Origin: Pseudoxanthomonas sp. Root630
GTDB taxonomy: Bacteria; Pseudomonadota; Gammaproteobacteria; Xanthomonadales; Xanthomonadaceae
Length of the DNA stretch: 64,000 nt
NCBI RefSeq assembly: GCF_001427585.1
Contig: NZ_LMGY01000012.1
Location: 555,231 to 619,230 of the forward strand
Reading direction: 5' to 3'
Positions 27,127 through 36,421 of the stretch are shown here, piece by piece; the first letter of the stretch is position 1; each line of letters begins with the position of its first letter. The position numbers were made by a program, and so were the translations under genes. Under the pieces are notes generated by a model. The model was not told the DNA's origin and ran no database searches. It was given only the letters and a program-made list of their open reading frames with translations.

Positions 27127-29562
27127 ATGAAACTCCGCATTGGCGCTTGCGCCTTGGTATTGGCATTGGCCGGGTGCAGTGGAGAAAGCCCCGAATCTGG
27201 GGTGGCAGGGATGCGGGGTGTCGCCGCAAGCAAGGCGACCGGCAGCCTGCCGGCCTCGCTGGCGTTGAGCCGCGCGATCGGCGCTTCCATCGCCAACGCG
27301 CCGGACCGTGGCGCACTGCTCTCTTATCCGAACAAGGCGACGGCCACCAAGCAGGAGGGCGCCTATACCTGGTACCCGACCTCCATCAGCGAGGCCCACG
27401 CGTTCAAGGGTATCGCGGACGGCGAAATGACCGTGCCGGCGCCCGATGGCAGCCAGGTGAAGCTGCGCTACGAGCGCCACGTCGAGGAAATCGACGGAAA
27501 CTGGACCTGGATCGGCCGCGTCGTAGGCGGCGATCAGATGCAGGAAGCCATCATCACCTTCGGTGAGAAGGCAGTCTTCGGCTCGATTCCCCAGGCCAAC
27601 GGCAAGCCGGCGCTGAGCCTGCAGACGCGCAACGGTTCCGTGTTCGCGGTGCTGACCGACCCGTCCAAGGTCGTGTCCGCCACCAAGGGGCACGTGGACG
27701 TGATGGTGCCCGAGGCGGCAGCACTCCGCTCCTCGATGGGTGCTGCGGTATCTCAGGCCGCCCAGGTCAGCCAGGGTGCGACGGCGATCGCCCAGGGCGC
27801 GCCCCAGACGGCCGCCAACACGATCGATATCGCCATTGGCTACACCCCGGAGTTCGCAACGGCGAACGGTGGTGCCTCCGGCGCTGCGACGCGTCTGGTC
27901 TACCTGGTCCAGGTGGGCAACCAGGCGTTCGTCAACAGCAACATCAACGGCTACCTGCGTATCGTCAACGCGGTGCAGGTCAGCTACACCAATACCAACA
28001 CCAACCAGGCGGCATTGTCCGAATTGACCGGCAGCAATGGTCAGTCCGCGGTCACGATACCCGCCAGCCTGGCACCGTTGCGTACCGCCCGCGACCAGTA
28101 CGGCGCCGATATCGCGGTGCTGGTCCGCAAGTTCAACACGCCCGAAAACGCGGGCTGCGGTATTGCCTGGCTGAACGGCGCCAACCAGACCGCGATCACT
28201 GCCGCTGATGCCTCGTGGGGTTATGCGGTCATCAGCGATGGTTACGATCAGGGCACCGATGGCGCGACGTACTACTGCGCGGACGAAACGCTGGTCCACG
28301 AAGCGGCGCACCTGATGGGTTCCGCGCACGATCGCGCCAACTCGAAGATCAATGACAACCTGCCGCCTGGCGGCACCAACCAGTTGTTCGGTCGTTACCC
28401 CTACTCGTTCGGCTACAAGACCGCGGCGGCGTCGGGCAACTTCTACACGGTGATGGCTTACGGCGACGAAGGTCAGATCGCGCACCGTATCTTCTCGACG
28501 CCGTTGAAGAGCACGTGCGGCGCCGCAGCCAACCTCGTGTGCGGTGTCGCGGACAGCGAAGACAATGCCCGCAGCCTGAATCAGACGCTTCCCATCGTTG
28601 CGACGTTCCGGGCGACGGTGGTCGCGTTCGGCAAGGTGCCGAATGATTTCGACGGAGACGGTAGGTCCGACGTGTACTGGCGCAACGCGAGCACTGGCAA
28701 CAACGATCTTTGGACCATGAATGGTCTCGCGATTGCATCTTCCTCGTTCGTTTACAGCGAACCAAGTGCCGCGTGGAAAGTCATCGGGACCGGATTCTTC
28801 AATTCCGATGCCAAGGCCGACGTGCTATGGCGGAATACATCGACCGGGCAGGTCTACATCCAGCACATGGATGGCAAGACCGTACTTGCGACTTCGGGTT
28901 ATTCGCGCACTGTCGCCGACCAGAACTGGAAAGTGGTCGCGCTTGGTGATTTCAACAACGACGGCGTTACCGATCTGTACTGGCGGAACACCGTTGATGG
29001 TTCCCACGATCTTTGGCTGATGGGCGCCTTGAATCCTGTCCAGATGCAACGTGTCTACAATGAGCCGAATCTGGCGTGGAACGTCATCGGTACCGGGGAT
29101 TTCAACGGTGATTCGCTGGCGGACATCATCTGGCGCAACACTTCCACGGGCGAGAACTACATCCAGTTCATGAGCGGCGCCAACATCCTCGCCGGAACCG
29201 GGTTTACGCGTCGGGAAGCCAATCAAGCCTGGAAGATCGTTGCCATCCGCGACTTTGATGGCGACGGCAAGTCGGATATCTATTGGCGCAACGACACTAC
29301 GGGTGTCTGCCATGTCTGGCTGATGGATGGATTGACCGTCCGTAGCGATACGAGGGTGTACACCGAAGCGAACCTTGCGTGGAAGGTCGTGAATTCGGGT
29401 GATTACAATGGGGACGGGCTTGGCGACCTGTTCTGGCGTAACAGCACCACGGGCGAGAACTACGTCCAACTGATGAACGGCACCAGCATCACCGGAGGTG
29501 CGCTGGTTTATCGGGTGGCAGATACGTCATGGCAGGTTACGGGTGGCGACCGGCTGAATTGA
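27127..29562 (+). CDS. Reprolysin-like (M12) metalloprotease lipoprotein with six FG-GAP/VCBS-type repeats
   Basis: An 811-residue secreted protein. Residues 1-16 are a lipoprotein signal with a perfect lipobox (LALAGC). The catalytic domain (about 225-490) has the zinc motif HEAAHLMGSAH at residues 391-401 and a Met-turn VMAYG further on, as in metzincins. Residues about 505-811 hold six repeats of the FG-GAP/VCBS kind, each with an acidic DFDGDGxSDxYWRN-like loop (for example DFDGDGRSDVYWRN, DFNNDGVTDLYWRN) that may bind calcium and form a beta-propeller. It probably degrades proteins at the cell surface or outside; the propeller could bind substrate or matrix. It stands alone between two terminators. 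Confidence 0.87.
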   Translation: MKLRIGACALVLALAGCSGESPESGVAGMRGVAASKATGSLPASLALSRAIGASIANAPDRGALLSYPNKATATKQEGAYTWYPTSISEAHAFKGIADGEMTVPAPDGSQVKLRYERHVEEIDGNWTWIGRVVGGDQMQEAIITFGEKAVFGSIPQANGKPALSLQTRNGSVFAVLTDPSKVVSATKGHVDVMVPEAAALRSSMGAAVSQAAQVSQGATAIAQGAPQTAANTIDIAIGYTPEFATANGGASGAATRLVYLVQVGNQAFVNSNINGYLRIVNAVQVSYTNTNTNQAALSELTGSNGQSAVTIPASLAPLRTARDQYGADIAVLVRKFNTPENAGCGIAWLNGANQTAITAADASWGYAVISDGYDQGTDGATYYCADETLVHEAAHLMGSAHDRANSKINDNLPPGGTNQLFGRYPYSFGYKTAAASGNFYTVMAYGDEGQIAHRIFSTPLKSTCGAAANLVCGVADSEDNARSLNQTLPIVATFRATVVAFGKVPNDFDGDGRSDVYWRNASTGNNDLWTMNGLAIASSSFVYSEPSAAWKVIGTGFFNSDAKADVLWRNTSTGQVYIQHMDGKTVLATSGYSRTVADQNWKVVALGDFNNDGVTDLYWRNTVDGSHDLWLMGALNPVQMQRVYNEPNLAWNVIGTGDFNGDSLADIIWRNTSTGENYIQFMSGANILAGTGFTRREANQAWKIVAIRDFDGDGKSDIYWRNDTTGVCHVWLMDGLTVRSDTRVYTEANLAWKVVNSGDYNGDGLGDLFWRNSTTGENYVQLMNGTSITGGALVYRVADTSWQVTGGDRLN

Positions 29563-29585
29563 TGGGTTGCCAACTGGACTAACAG

Positions 29586-29613
29586 AAAGGGCGGGGTGCG
29601 AACCCCGCCCTTT
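29586..29613. terminator. Bidirectional terminator between the metalloprotease and ETF-QO genes
   Basis: AAAGGGCGGGGT (29586-29597), loop GCGA, ACCCCGCCCTTT (29602-29613). The A run before and T run after make it usable for both converging genes. Confidence 0.85.
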
Positions 29614-29638
29614 GCTTTGGTACTCCAGACCTACTACA

Positions 29639-31249
29639 TCACAGGTTCTGGTAATTCGGCCCCGAGCCGCCTTCCGGCGTCACCCAGTCGATGATCTGGT
29701 AGGGGTCCTTGATGTCGCAGGTCTTGCAGTGCACGCAGTTGGCGGCATTGATCTGCAGGCGCTTGCCCTCGCCGTCATCGACGATCTCGTAAACGCCTGC
29801 CGGGCAGAAGCGCGTGCAGGGGTTGTCGTATTCGGCGGCGCAACGGCTGACGCAGACGGAGGTGTCGTGCACGCGCAGGTGCACGGGCTGGTCCTCATCG
29901 TGTTCGGTGGCGGCGAAATAGACGCCCTGCAGGCGATCGCGTGGCGCGAGCGTGCGGTCCACGTAATCGCGCTTGGGCTCTTCGTGCTCGCCGACTTTGT
30001 CGAGCGACGACCAGTCCGCCTTCACCTTCAGCGTCCACGGCGACAGGCCGCCGGTGACGGTTTCCCACGCAGCGTTGACCATGCCGAACCACAGGCCCTT
30101 CTTGAAGCCGGGCTTGATGTTGCGCACCGACCTCAGCTCGGCCATCGCCTCGGAGCCGCGCAACTTCGTGTCGTAGCCCTCGGGCTCAAGCTGCGATGCC
30201 ACCAGGTGCTCGGCGGCCAGCATGCCGCTGCGGATCGCCTGGTGCGTGCCCTTGATCTTCGGCACGTTGAGCAGGCCGGCGGTATCGCCGATCAGCAATG
30301 CGCCAGGCATCTCGACCTTCGGCAGTGACTGCCAGCCGCCGGTGACGATGGCGCGCGCGCCGGCGGACAGGATGCTGCCGCCCTCCAGGACCGGTTTGAT
30401 CAGCGGGTGGTTCTTCCATTGCTGGAAGGCCTCCCACGGCTTGTACTCCGGATCCTTGTAGTCCAGCCCGCTGACGTAGCCCAGCGCGATCTGGTTGTTC
30501 TCCAGGTGATAGAGGAAGCTGCCGCCGTAGATGTCGTTGCTGGCCGGCCAGCCGAGGGTGTGCACGATCTTGCCGGGCGTGACGCGGCCTTCCGGCACCT
30601 GCCACAGCTCCTTGATGCCGATCGAATACGCCTGCGGATCGCTGTCCTTGTCCAGGGCGAAGCGCTTCACCAGGCGTTTGGTGAGGTGACCACGCGCGCC
30701 TTCGGCCAGCACGGTGACCCTGGCGCGGATGTCGATGCCCTGCGTGTAACCGGCCTTGTGGCTGCCGTCCTTCGCGATGCCCATGTCGCCGATGCGCACG
30801 CCGAGGACCTTGCCGTCCTCGTCGTGCAGTGTCTCGGACGCGGCGAAGCCCGGGTAGATCTCCACGCCCAACGCTTCGGCCTGCGGCGCCAGCCAGGCGC
30901 ACATCGCACCCAGCGACACGATGAAGTTGCCGTGGTTGCGCATGCCCGGCGGCACCATCGGGAACTTGCGGCCGCCGTCCTTGCTGAAGTACCAGAACTC
31001 GTCGTCCGCGGCCGGCACGCAGACCGGCGGCGGGTTGTCGCGCCAGCCCGGGAGCAGGGCGTCCAGCGGGGCGGGCTCGATCACCGCGCCGGACAGGATG
31101 TGCGCGCCGATGGTGCTGGCCTTCTCGATCACGCAGACCGAGATGTCAGGGTTCAGCTGCTTCAGCCGGATGGCGAAGGCCAGGCCCGCGGGGCCCGCGC
31201 CGACGGTCACGACGTCGTATTCCATTACATCGCGTTCGACATCGGACAT
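29639..31249 (-). CDS. Electron transfer flavoprotein-ubiquinone oxidoreductase
   Basis: A 536-residue membrane-bound flavoprotein that passes electrons from ETF to ubiquinone. It has the FAD Rossmann motif VGAGPAGLAFAIRL near residue 15, the GAHILSGAVIEP region near 49, LIGDTAGLLNVPKIKGTHQAI near 330, and a C-terminal 4Fe-4S domain with CVSRC, CTRFCPAGVYE and CVHCKTCDIKDP. ATG 31249 is chosen; GTG 31252 is adjacent. etfB and etfA lie 5 kb away in the same orientation, so the whole electron path is encoded in this window. Confidence 0.96.
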   Translation of the reverse strand: MSDVERDVMEYDVVTVGAGPAGLAFAIRLKQLNPDISVCVIEKASTIGAHILSGAVIEPAPLDALLPGWRDNPPPVCVPAADDEFWYFSKDGGRKFPMVPPGMRNHGNFIVSLGAMCAWLAPQAEALGVEIYPGFAASETLHDEDGKVLGVRIGDMGIAKDGSHKAGYTQGIDIRARVTVLAEGARGHLTKRLVKRFALDKDSDPQAYSIGIKELWQVPEGRVTPGKIVHTLGWPASNDIYGGSFLYHLENNQIALGYVSGLDYKDPEYKPWEAFQQWKNHPLIKPVLEGGSILSAGARAIVTGGWQSLPKVEMPGALLIGDTAGLLNVPKIKGTHQAIRSGMLAAEHLVASQLEPEGYDTKLRGSEAMAELRSVRNIKPGFKKGLWFGMVNAAWETVTGGLSPWTLKVKADWSSLDKVGEHEEPKRDYVDRTLAPRDRLQGVYFAATEHDEDQPVHLRVHDTSVCVSRCAAEYDNPCTRFCPAGVYEIVDDGEGKRLQINAANCVHCKTCDIKDPYQIIDWVTPEGGSGPNYQNL

Positions 31250-31331
31250 CACTGCGGCTCCGGCATGGCATTAGGCTGCCGGTATTTTCGGGGTTTGCGC
31301 GGAACGGGGCAAATCCGCGAGCATCGCCGGC

Positions 31332-31955
31332 ATGACCATACCCTTGCCGCTGCCTGCGGATGGCGTCGACGCAGGGCTGCCCGGCGCCACCTTGCGGTTC
31401 CAGCCCGACTGGCTGACGGGGGATGCCGCAGATCGCCTGTTCGACGACCTGATCGATGCCTTGCCGTGGAGCGTGCACCGCATCCGCCTGTTCGGGCGCG
31501 AGGTGGATTCGCCCCGGCTCAGCGCGTGGATCGGCGACGCGGATGCGGTGTACCGCTACTCGGGCACGGCCTTCACGCCACATGCCTGGACGGATGCGCT
31601 GTCCGCATTGCGGCTGCGGTTGCAGGCCGAACTGGGCGTGCCGTTCAACAGCGTGCTGGCGAACCTCTACCGTGACGGGCGCGATGCGATGGGCTGGCAC
31701 AGCGACGACGAGCCGGAACTGGGGCCGCAGCCGGTGATCGCGTCGGTCAGCCTGGGGGCGGCGCGCCGGTTCCTGCTGAAGCACCGGAAGGAGGCGACGA
31801 TGCGCGCGGCGATCGAATTGCCGCACGGGAGCCTGCTGGTGATGTCAGGCGATACGCAGCGCGTCTACCGCCATGCCTTGCCGCGTACGACACGGCTGTT
31901 GGGGCCGAGGATCAACCTGACCTTCCGCTACGTGGATCCCGCCCGACGTCGCTGA
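31332..31955 (+). CDS. alkB: AlkB-like 2-oxoglutarate/Fe(II) dioxygenase
   Basis: A 207-residue protein of the AlkB family, which repairs alkylated bases by oxidative demethylation. The iron ligands H123 and D125 are in NLYRDGRDAMGWHSDDE; the third histidine is in VYRHALPRT and the 2-oxoglutarate arginines in RINLTFRYV. Length and the YSG motif near residue 77 fit the bacterial/ALKBH2-3-like branch. It diverges from ETF-QO. DNA repair is the usual role, but RNA or protein substrates cannot be excluded. Confidence 0.9.
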   Translation: MTIPLPLPADGVDAGLPGATLRFQPDWLTGDAADRLFDDLIDALPWSVHRIRLFGREVDSPRLSAWIGDADAVYRYSGTAFTPHAWTDALSALRLRLQAELGVPFNSVLANLYRDGRDAMGWHSDDEPELGPQPVIASVSLGAARRFLLKHRKEATMRAAIELPHGSLLVMSGDTQRVYRHALPRTTRLLGPRINLTFRYVDPARRR

Positions 31956-31959
31956 CGGG

Positions 31960-32592
31960 TCAGCGGCGCAGGGGCGCGTCGTCCCGGCCCGCCACCAGCA
32001 ACCAACCCACCAGATCCGCCGTGGCGGCCGACAGCGCGCCGTCGAAGGCCTGCGCCACCTGGGCGACCTCCACCGACGTAGCCGGCTGCTGCTGAAGGAA
32101 GGTGCGCGAGGCCACCACGCGCTGATCGCGGCTGCTGACGAGCTTGGCGCTGATCTCCACCACGGCCGATGGCACGGCGGCACCGGCGTAATCCGCTTCG
32201 AAGCGGCGCACATCCATCACCAGCTTGTAGTCGCCGAGGATGCCGGCGTCGGCGCTGGCCACGGCGGGAATGCGGCCGGAGTCTTCCAGTGTGCGCTGCA
32301 CCGCGTCCTGCACCAGCTCGGTCGCCGGCTGCGCCCATGACACGCCGCGATAGACCTGCAGTTCGCCGGGCGTGGGACGCACCGAGATACGCGGGCTGTC
32401 GACCACGCGCGCGGCGGTGGGCTTGGCGATCACCAGCGACCAACCGACCGTGGGCCATTCCGCCCGCGCCGGCACGCGGATGTCGGGTGCGTAGATCGTC
32501 ACCGGGTCGCGTTGTTCGCTGCCGAGGATGGAACATCCGGCCAGCGCGAATGCCATCAGGGAGACACACAGGGAGATGCGCAGCGCTTTCAT
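31960..32592 (-). CDS. Auxiliary lipoprotein of an Mla/Pqi-like ABC transporter
   Basis: A 210-residue lipoprotein with lipobox FALAGC near residue 20. The mature part fits the ABC-type transport auxiliary lipoprotein family (PqiC-like): WSLVIAKPTAARVVDSPRI, the VQDAVQRTLEDSGR helix and a long MDVRRFEADY strand. It probably sits on the inner face of the outer membrane and receives or gates lipid from the MCE protein. The start overlaps the MCE gene stop by four bases. It ends the four-gene operon 35448-31960. Confidence 0.85.
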   Translation of the reverse strand: MKALRISLCVSLMAFALAGCSILGSEQRDPVTIYAPDIRVPARAEWPTVGWSLVIAKPTAARVVDSPRISVRPTPGELQVYRGVSWAQPATELVQDAVQRTLEDSGRIPAVASADAGILGDYKLVMDVRRFEADYAGAAVPSAVVEISAKLVSSRDQRVVASRTFLQQQPATSVEVAQVAQAFDGALSAATADLVGWLLVAGRDDAPLRR

Positions 32593-33515
32593 TTCGGGTC
32601 GAACTCCTTCGGTGCGTCGCGGCCCAACAGGTAGCGCGCGGGATTGCCTTCGAGGCGGTCGCTGACGCGGCGCAGATCGCGCACCAGCCCGCGCAGTTCG
32701 GTGAGGGTGGGGCCCAGCTGGCCCAGGCCGTCGTTGGCGAAGCTGTTGATGGCGGCGCGGTTCTCGCCAATGATCGCGTCGGCGTTGCCGGCGGCGGAGT
32801 CCAGCTTGCCCAGCGTGCTTTCCAGCTTGGCGAGGATGTCCGGCAGCTCGCGTACCAGGTTCTGGTCCAGGCGCTCGATGGTGCCGTTGGTGGTGGTCAG
32901 GGTCTTGTCGAGGTTCTGGGCGGCGTCGCGCGCGCTGACGATCAGCGATTCCAGCCCGTCCTCGCGGCTGGCCAGCGAATTGCTCATCGATTCCAGATTC
33001 TCGAGCGTGGCGGTGATGCTGGCGACGTTCTTGTCGCTGAGCACCTGGTCCAGGCGCTCCACGATCCGGTTGGCGGTGTCGGTGATGTTCTGCAGCGCGG
33101 ACGGCGCGGTCTGGATCACCGGGGCTTCGCGCGTGTCCACGCTGGTCAGTGTCGGCGCCTGCGGCGTGCCGCCGCTGAGCTGGATGATGGTGGGCCCGGT
33201 CAGGCTGGTGATGGCGAGTTTGGCGCGGGTGTCGGTCTTGACCGGCGTGTAGGACTCCACGCGGATGCGCGCGACCACCTGGCGTGGGTCGTTCGGCGCC
33301 AGCGACAGCTTGGTGATCGAGCCCACCGCGATGCCGTTGTACTGCACGGGACTGCCGACCGACAGGCCGGTGACGGCCTCCCGGAACACCACCTGGTATT
33401 CCTGCCAGGTGCGTTCGGACGAATACTTGGCCGCCCACAGGCCGAACAGCAGCAGCGCGGCCGCGATGATCAGCGTGAAGGCGCCGATGAGCACGTAGTT
33501 GGCACGGGTTTCCAT
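32589..33515 (-). CDS. MCE domain (MlaD-like) lipid transport protein
   Basis: A 308-residue protein with one N-terminal membrane helix (residues 7-30) and a single MCE domain at about 37-120 (FREAVTGLSVGSPVQYNGIAVGSI, then LTGPTIIQLSGG). A long helical region follows to the C-terminus, with heptad-like repeats from about 150 to 290. MCE proteins form periplasmic rings or tunnels that carry phospholipids. This one has a longer helical tail than canonical MlaD, more like the mammalian-cell-entry proteins with needle-like extensions. It is encoded between the ATPase and the auxiliary lipoprotein. Confidence 0.92.
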   Translation of the reverse strand: METRANYVLIGAFTLIIAAALLLFGLWAAKYSSERTWQEYQVVFREAVTGLSVGSPVQYNGIAVGSITKLSLAPNDPRQVVARIRVESYTPVKTDTRAKLAITSLTGPTIIQLSGGTPQAPTLTSVDTREAPVIQTAPSALQNITDTANRIVERLDQVLSDKNVASITATLENLESMSNSLASREDGLESLIVSARDAAQNLDKTLTTTNGTIERLDQNLVRELPDILAKLESTLGKLDSAAGNADAIIGENRAAINSFANDGLGQLGPTLTELRGLVRDLRRVSDRLEGNPARYLLGRDAPKEFDPK

Positions 33516-33518
33516 CGA

Positions 33519-34328
33519 TCAGACCGCCGTTTGCGTGTGGGGTGGCCCGTGGGCCGTCTGTCCGTCGCGCGCGGCGCGTGCGCGTGGACCATGGAAATAT
33601 TCCTGCACCCAGGGATGATCGAAGCGTTCGACCTCGCTGAGCGGTGCGACGGTGACAACCTGCTGGTCGGCCAGCACGGCGACGCGGTCGCAGATCGCGT
33701 ACAGCGTATCCAGATCATGGGTGATCAGGAACACCGTCAGCCCCAGCGCCTCCTGCAGCGTCTTGATGAGCCGGTCGAACGCGGCCGCGCCGATCGGGTC
33801 CAGGCCGGCGGTGGGTTCGTCGAGGAAGAGCAGGGGCGGATCGAGGGCCAGCGCACGTGCCAGGCCGGCCCGCTTGCGCATGCCGCCGGACAGCTGCGAA
33901 GGCAGCTTGTTGAGCGCATCGGCAGGCAGGCCCGCCAGCTTGACCTTGAGCAGCGCCAGTTCGTAGCGCCAACTGTCGGGCAGCTCCGGATGGTGTTCCT
34001 TCAACGGCACCTGCACGTTCTCGCCCACGGTCAGCGAGGAGAACAGTGCGCCGTCCTGGAACAGCACGCCGGTGTTGCGTTCGATGTGCTGGCGCGCGGC
34101 GGGGTCCTCCGAGCGCGCATCCTCGCCAAGCACCGTGATCTGCCCTTCATCGGGCTGGCGCAGGCCGAGGATCGAGCGCATCAGCACCGACTTGCCGGTG
34201 CCGGAACCGCCGACCACGCCGAGGATCTCGCCACGACGCACGTCCAGGTCGAGGCCTTCGTGCACGGTCTGCTCGCCGAAGCGGTTGACCAGGCCACGCA
34301 CGCGGATGATGGGGCTTTCGTCGCTCAT
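33519..34328 (-). CDS. MlaF-like ABC transporter ATPase
   Basis: A 269-residue ATPase: Walker A GGSGTGKSVLMRSI near residue 40, Q-loop FQDGALFSSLTV, signature LSGGMRKRAGLARALA near 145, Walker B LLFLDEPTAGLDP and switch histidine ITHD. These, and the MRKR sequence after the signature, are typical of MlaF/Ttg2A. The C-terminal 25 residues are a low-complexity tail. It energises lipid movement with the permease and MCE protein. Four bases separate it from the permease gene. Confidence 0.93.
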   Translation of the reverse strand: MSDESPIIRVRGLVNRFGEQTVHEGLDLDVRRGEILGVVGGSGTGKSVLMRSILGLRQPDEGQITVLGEDARSEDPAARQHIERNTGVLFQDGALFSSLTVGENVQVPLKEHHPELPDSWRYELALLKVKLAGLPADALNKLPSQLSGGMRKRAGLARALALDPPLLFLDEPTAGLDPIGAAAFDRLIKTLQEALGLTVFLITHDLDTLYAICDRVAVLADQQVVTVAPLSEVERFDHPWVQEYFHGPRARAARDGQTAHGPPHTQTAV

Positions 34329-34332
34329 CGCC

Positions 34333-35448
34333 TCACCAGTCCATGTGCATGAACCACAACGCGGCGAGCGCGTCGATGATGATGACCAGCGAAATCGTCT
34401 GCACCACGCTCGATGTGGTGCGCTCGCCCACCGATTGCGCGGTGCCTTCCACGCGCAGGCCTTCCAGGCAGCCGATCAGGCCGATCACCAGCGCGAACAC
34501 CGGCGCCTTGGACAGGCCCACGAGGAAGTGCTTCACCTCGATGGTGTCGTGCATGCGGGCGATGTACATCTGCGGCGGGATGCCCAGGTCGAATGCACCG
34601 ACGGTGACGCCGCCGGCCAGGCCCGCCATCATCGAGATGAAGGTCAGCAGCGGCAGCATCACCAGCAGCGCGATCAGGCGCGGAATGACCAGCAGGTCGA
34701 TCGGGTCCAGGCCCAGCGTGCGGATCGCATCGATCTCCTCGCGGCTCTTCATCGCGCCGATCTGCGCCGTGAATGCGGAGGCGGTGCGCCCGGCCAGGAC
34801 GATGGCGGTCATCAGCACGGCGAACTCGCGCAGGAACGCGATGCTCACCAGTTCCACCACGTAGATTTCCGCGCCGAAGTCGCGCAGTACCGTGGAGCCG
34901 AGGAACGCGATCACCGCGCCCACCATGTACGAGAGCAGGATCACCAGCGGCACGGCGTCCAGGCCGACGGCTTCCATGTGCGCGACCGTGGCGGTGGGTC
35001 GGAAGCGGCGCGGCTCCTTCACCATGCGCACCAGCTTGACCAGGTTCTCGCCGGTGAAGCTCAGCAGCGCGACGATCTCCTGGCCGTTCTCGTGCACGCG
35101 ATAGCCGAGGCGCGAGAGCGCGGCCAGCACGCCATAGTCGCGCTTGCGCGGGGGGCGGTCGTCGGCGACGTCCTCGATGGTGCTGACCAGGGCGCGATGG
35201 TCCTGGCGGAAGGCGATGTCGGACAGTTCCATGCCGCGGCGCTTGGCGAAGCGCAGCAGCTGCAGCACGCCGGCGGAATCGATGCGGTCGATGGCGGTCG
35301 CATCGATGCGCGTCACCGCCTCGGGCAGGCCGCGCAGTTCCTCGGCCACCACCAGGGCGCTCGAGAGCGTCCAGTCGCCGCCCAGCCGCACCTGGCCAGG
35401 CTCGGCGGGATCGGCTTCGCAGTGCGGGCGGGCAAGGGTGGGGGTCAT
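34333..35448 (-). CDS. MlaE-like permease with fused N-terminal STAS (MlaB-like) domain
   Basis: A 371-residue protein. Residues about 15-95 look like a STAS domain (GDWTLSSALVVAEELRGL, ATAIDRIDSAGVLQLLRFA), the fold of MlaB. Residues about 150-371 form a MlaE/YrbE permease (VGAVIAFLGSTVL, FAVLMTAIVLAGRTASAFTAQIG, EEIDAIRTLGLDPIDLLVIPR). In E. coli MlaB and MlaE are separate, so here the two are joined. First gene of the operon; its ATG 35448 overlaps the upstream EamA gene stop by four bases. Confidence 0.92.
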   Translation of the reverse strand: MTPTLARPHCEADPAEPGQVRLGGDWTLSSALVVAEELRGLPEAVTRIDATAIDRIDSAGVLQLLRFAKRRGMELSDIAFRQDHRALVSTIEDVADDRPPRKRDYGVLAALSRLGYRVHENGQEIVALLSFTGENLVKLVRMVKEPRRFRPTATVAHMEAVGLDAVPLVILLSYMVGAVIAFLGSTVLRDFGAEIYVVELVSIAFLREFAVLMTAIVLAGRTASAFTAQIGAMKSREEIDAIRTLGLDPIDLLVIPRLIALLVMLPLLTFISMMAGLAGGVTVGAFDLGIPPQMYIARMHDTIEVKHFLVGLSKAPVFALVIGLIGCLEGLRVEGTAQSVGERTTSSVVQTISLVIIIDALAALWFMHMDW

Positions 35449-36335
35449 GGCGTCGCTCGGCCAAGGAGCATACAGGCTATCCCGCTGAACGTGAGGACCA
35501 CGCCGATGAACGCCCGCTTGCCGAGCGGTTCGCGCAACCACAGCGCGGCGAGCACCACCAGGAACACCGATGCCGATTCGTTGAGGATCGCCGCCACCGA
35601 CGCCGAAGTGAACTTGTAGCCGCCAAGCCACAACACCATGGACAGCCCCTGGCCGACCAGGGCGGCGAGCAGCAGGCGTCGCCACGGGACATCGGCCGCG
35701 ACGAAACGCATGCGCGCGCGCATCGCAGGCAGTGCGGCCAGTGCGATCAGGCCCGCCACCGCGCCGGCCAGCCGCAGCAGGGTCACCCACAGCAGCGGTT
35801 GCGTCTCCAGCGTCCGCTTGACCATCACGATGGCGATCGCCATCAGCGCGATCGCGAGCAACCCGATCATGACGCCGCGCGCGGTGTGCTGCGGATGCGT
35901 CTTCCATTGGTCCGGCGGTCGGCTGACCAGCAGGACGCCGAGGCCCACCAGCGCGAAGCCCACCCACTGTCCGGCGCCCAGGCGCTCATCGAGGAACACG
36001 AAACCGAGCAGCAGCACGAGCGGGCTGTAGAGGTTGCCGATCACGCCCATCCGGCCCGCGCCGAGTTCGTTGAGCGCACGGAAATACAACGTGTCCGCCA
36101 GCGCGATGCCGATCACGCCGCTGGCGACGACGATGGCGAGTTCGGCCGCCGGCAGCGAGGGCCAGCTGCCGGCATGGACCACCAGCGCCACCGGCGCCAG
36201 CACGGCGAGCACCAGCCCGTTCTTGAGCAGGTTGAGCGCGAGCGGCGGCAGGTACGCACCGAGTTGTCGCGCCAGGATCACGCCCACCGCCCAGGTCGCT
36301 GCGCTGCCCAGTGCCATGGCTTCGCCGATGCCCAC
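35445..36335 (-). CDS. EamA/DMT family transporter
   Basis: A 296-residue inner-membrane protein with ten hydrophobic helices, arranged as two EamA halves (about 4-138 and 152-290). The repeat marks are YFRALNELGAGRMGVIGNLYSPLVLLLGFVFLDERL in the first half and ASVAAILNESASVFLVVLAALWLREPL in the second. These drug/metabolite transporters export small metabolites; the substrate cannot be read from sequence. It overlaps the STAS-permease gene by ATGA, but a functional link to lipid transport is not obvious. Confidence 0.88.
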   Translation of the reverse strand: MGIGEAMALGSAATWAVGVILARQLGAYLPPLALNLLKNGLVLAVLAPVALVVHAGSWPSLPAAELAIVVASGVIGIALADTLYFRALNELGAGRMGVIGNLYSPLVLLLGFVFLDERLGAGQWVGFALVGLGVLLVSRPPDQWKTHPQHTARGVMIGLLAIALMAIAIVMVKRTLETQPLLWVTLLRLAGAVAGLIALAALPAMRARMRFVAADVPWRRLLLAALVGQGLSMVLWLGGYKFTSASVAAILNESASVFLVVLAALWLREPLGKRAFIGVVLTFSGIACMLLGRATP

Positions 36336-36421
36336 CCGTCCCCCTGCCTGTCGTGTCAGTGCGTAGTGTAAGCAGGTGCCCGATGAAGGCGACGGCCCAC
36401 GGCTTCGGCGATACTGTGCCG

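Noticed and set aside
26227..28485. A 752-codon minus-strand frame spanning scoB and the protease gene
   Set aside because: It crosses a strong terminator and two well supported genes and resembles no protein.
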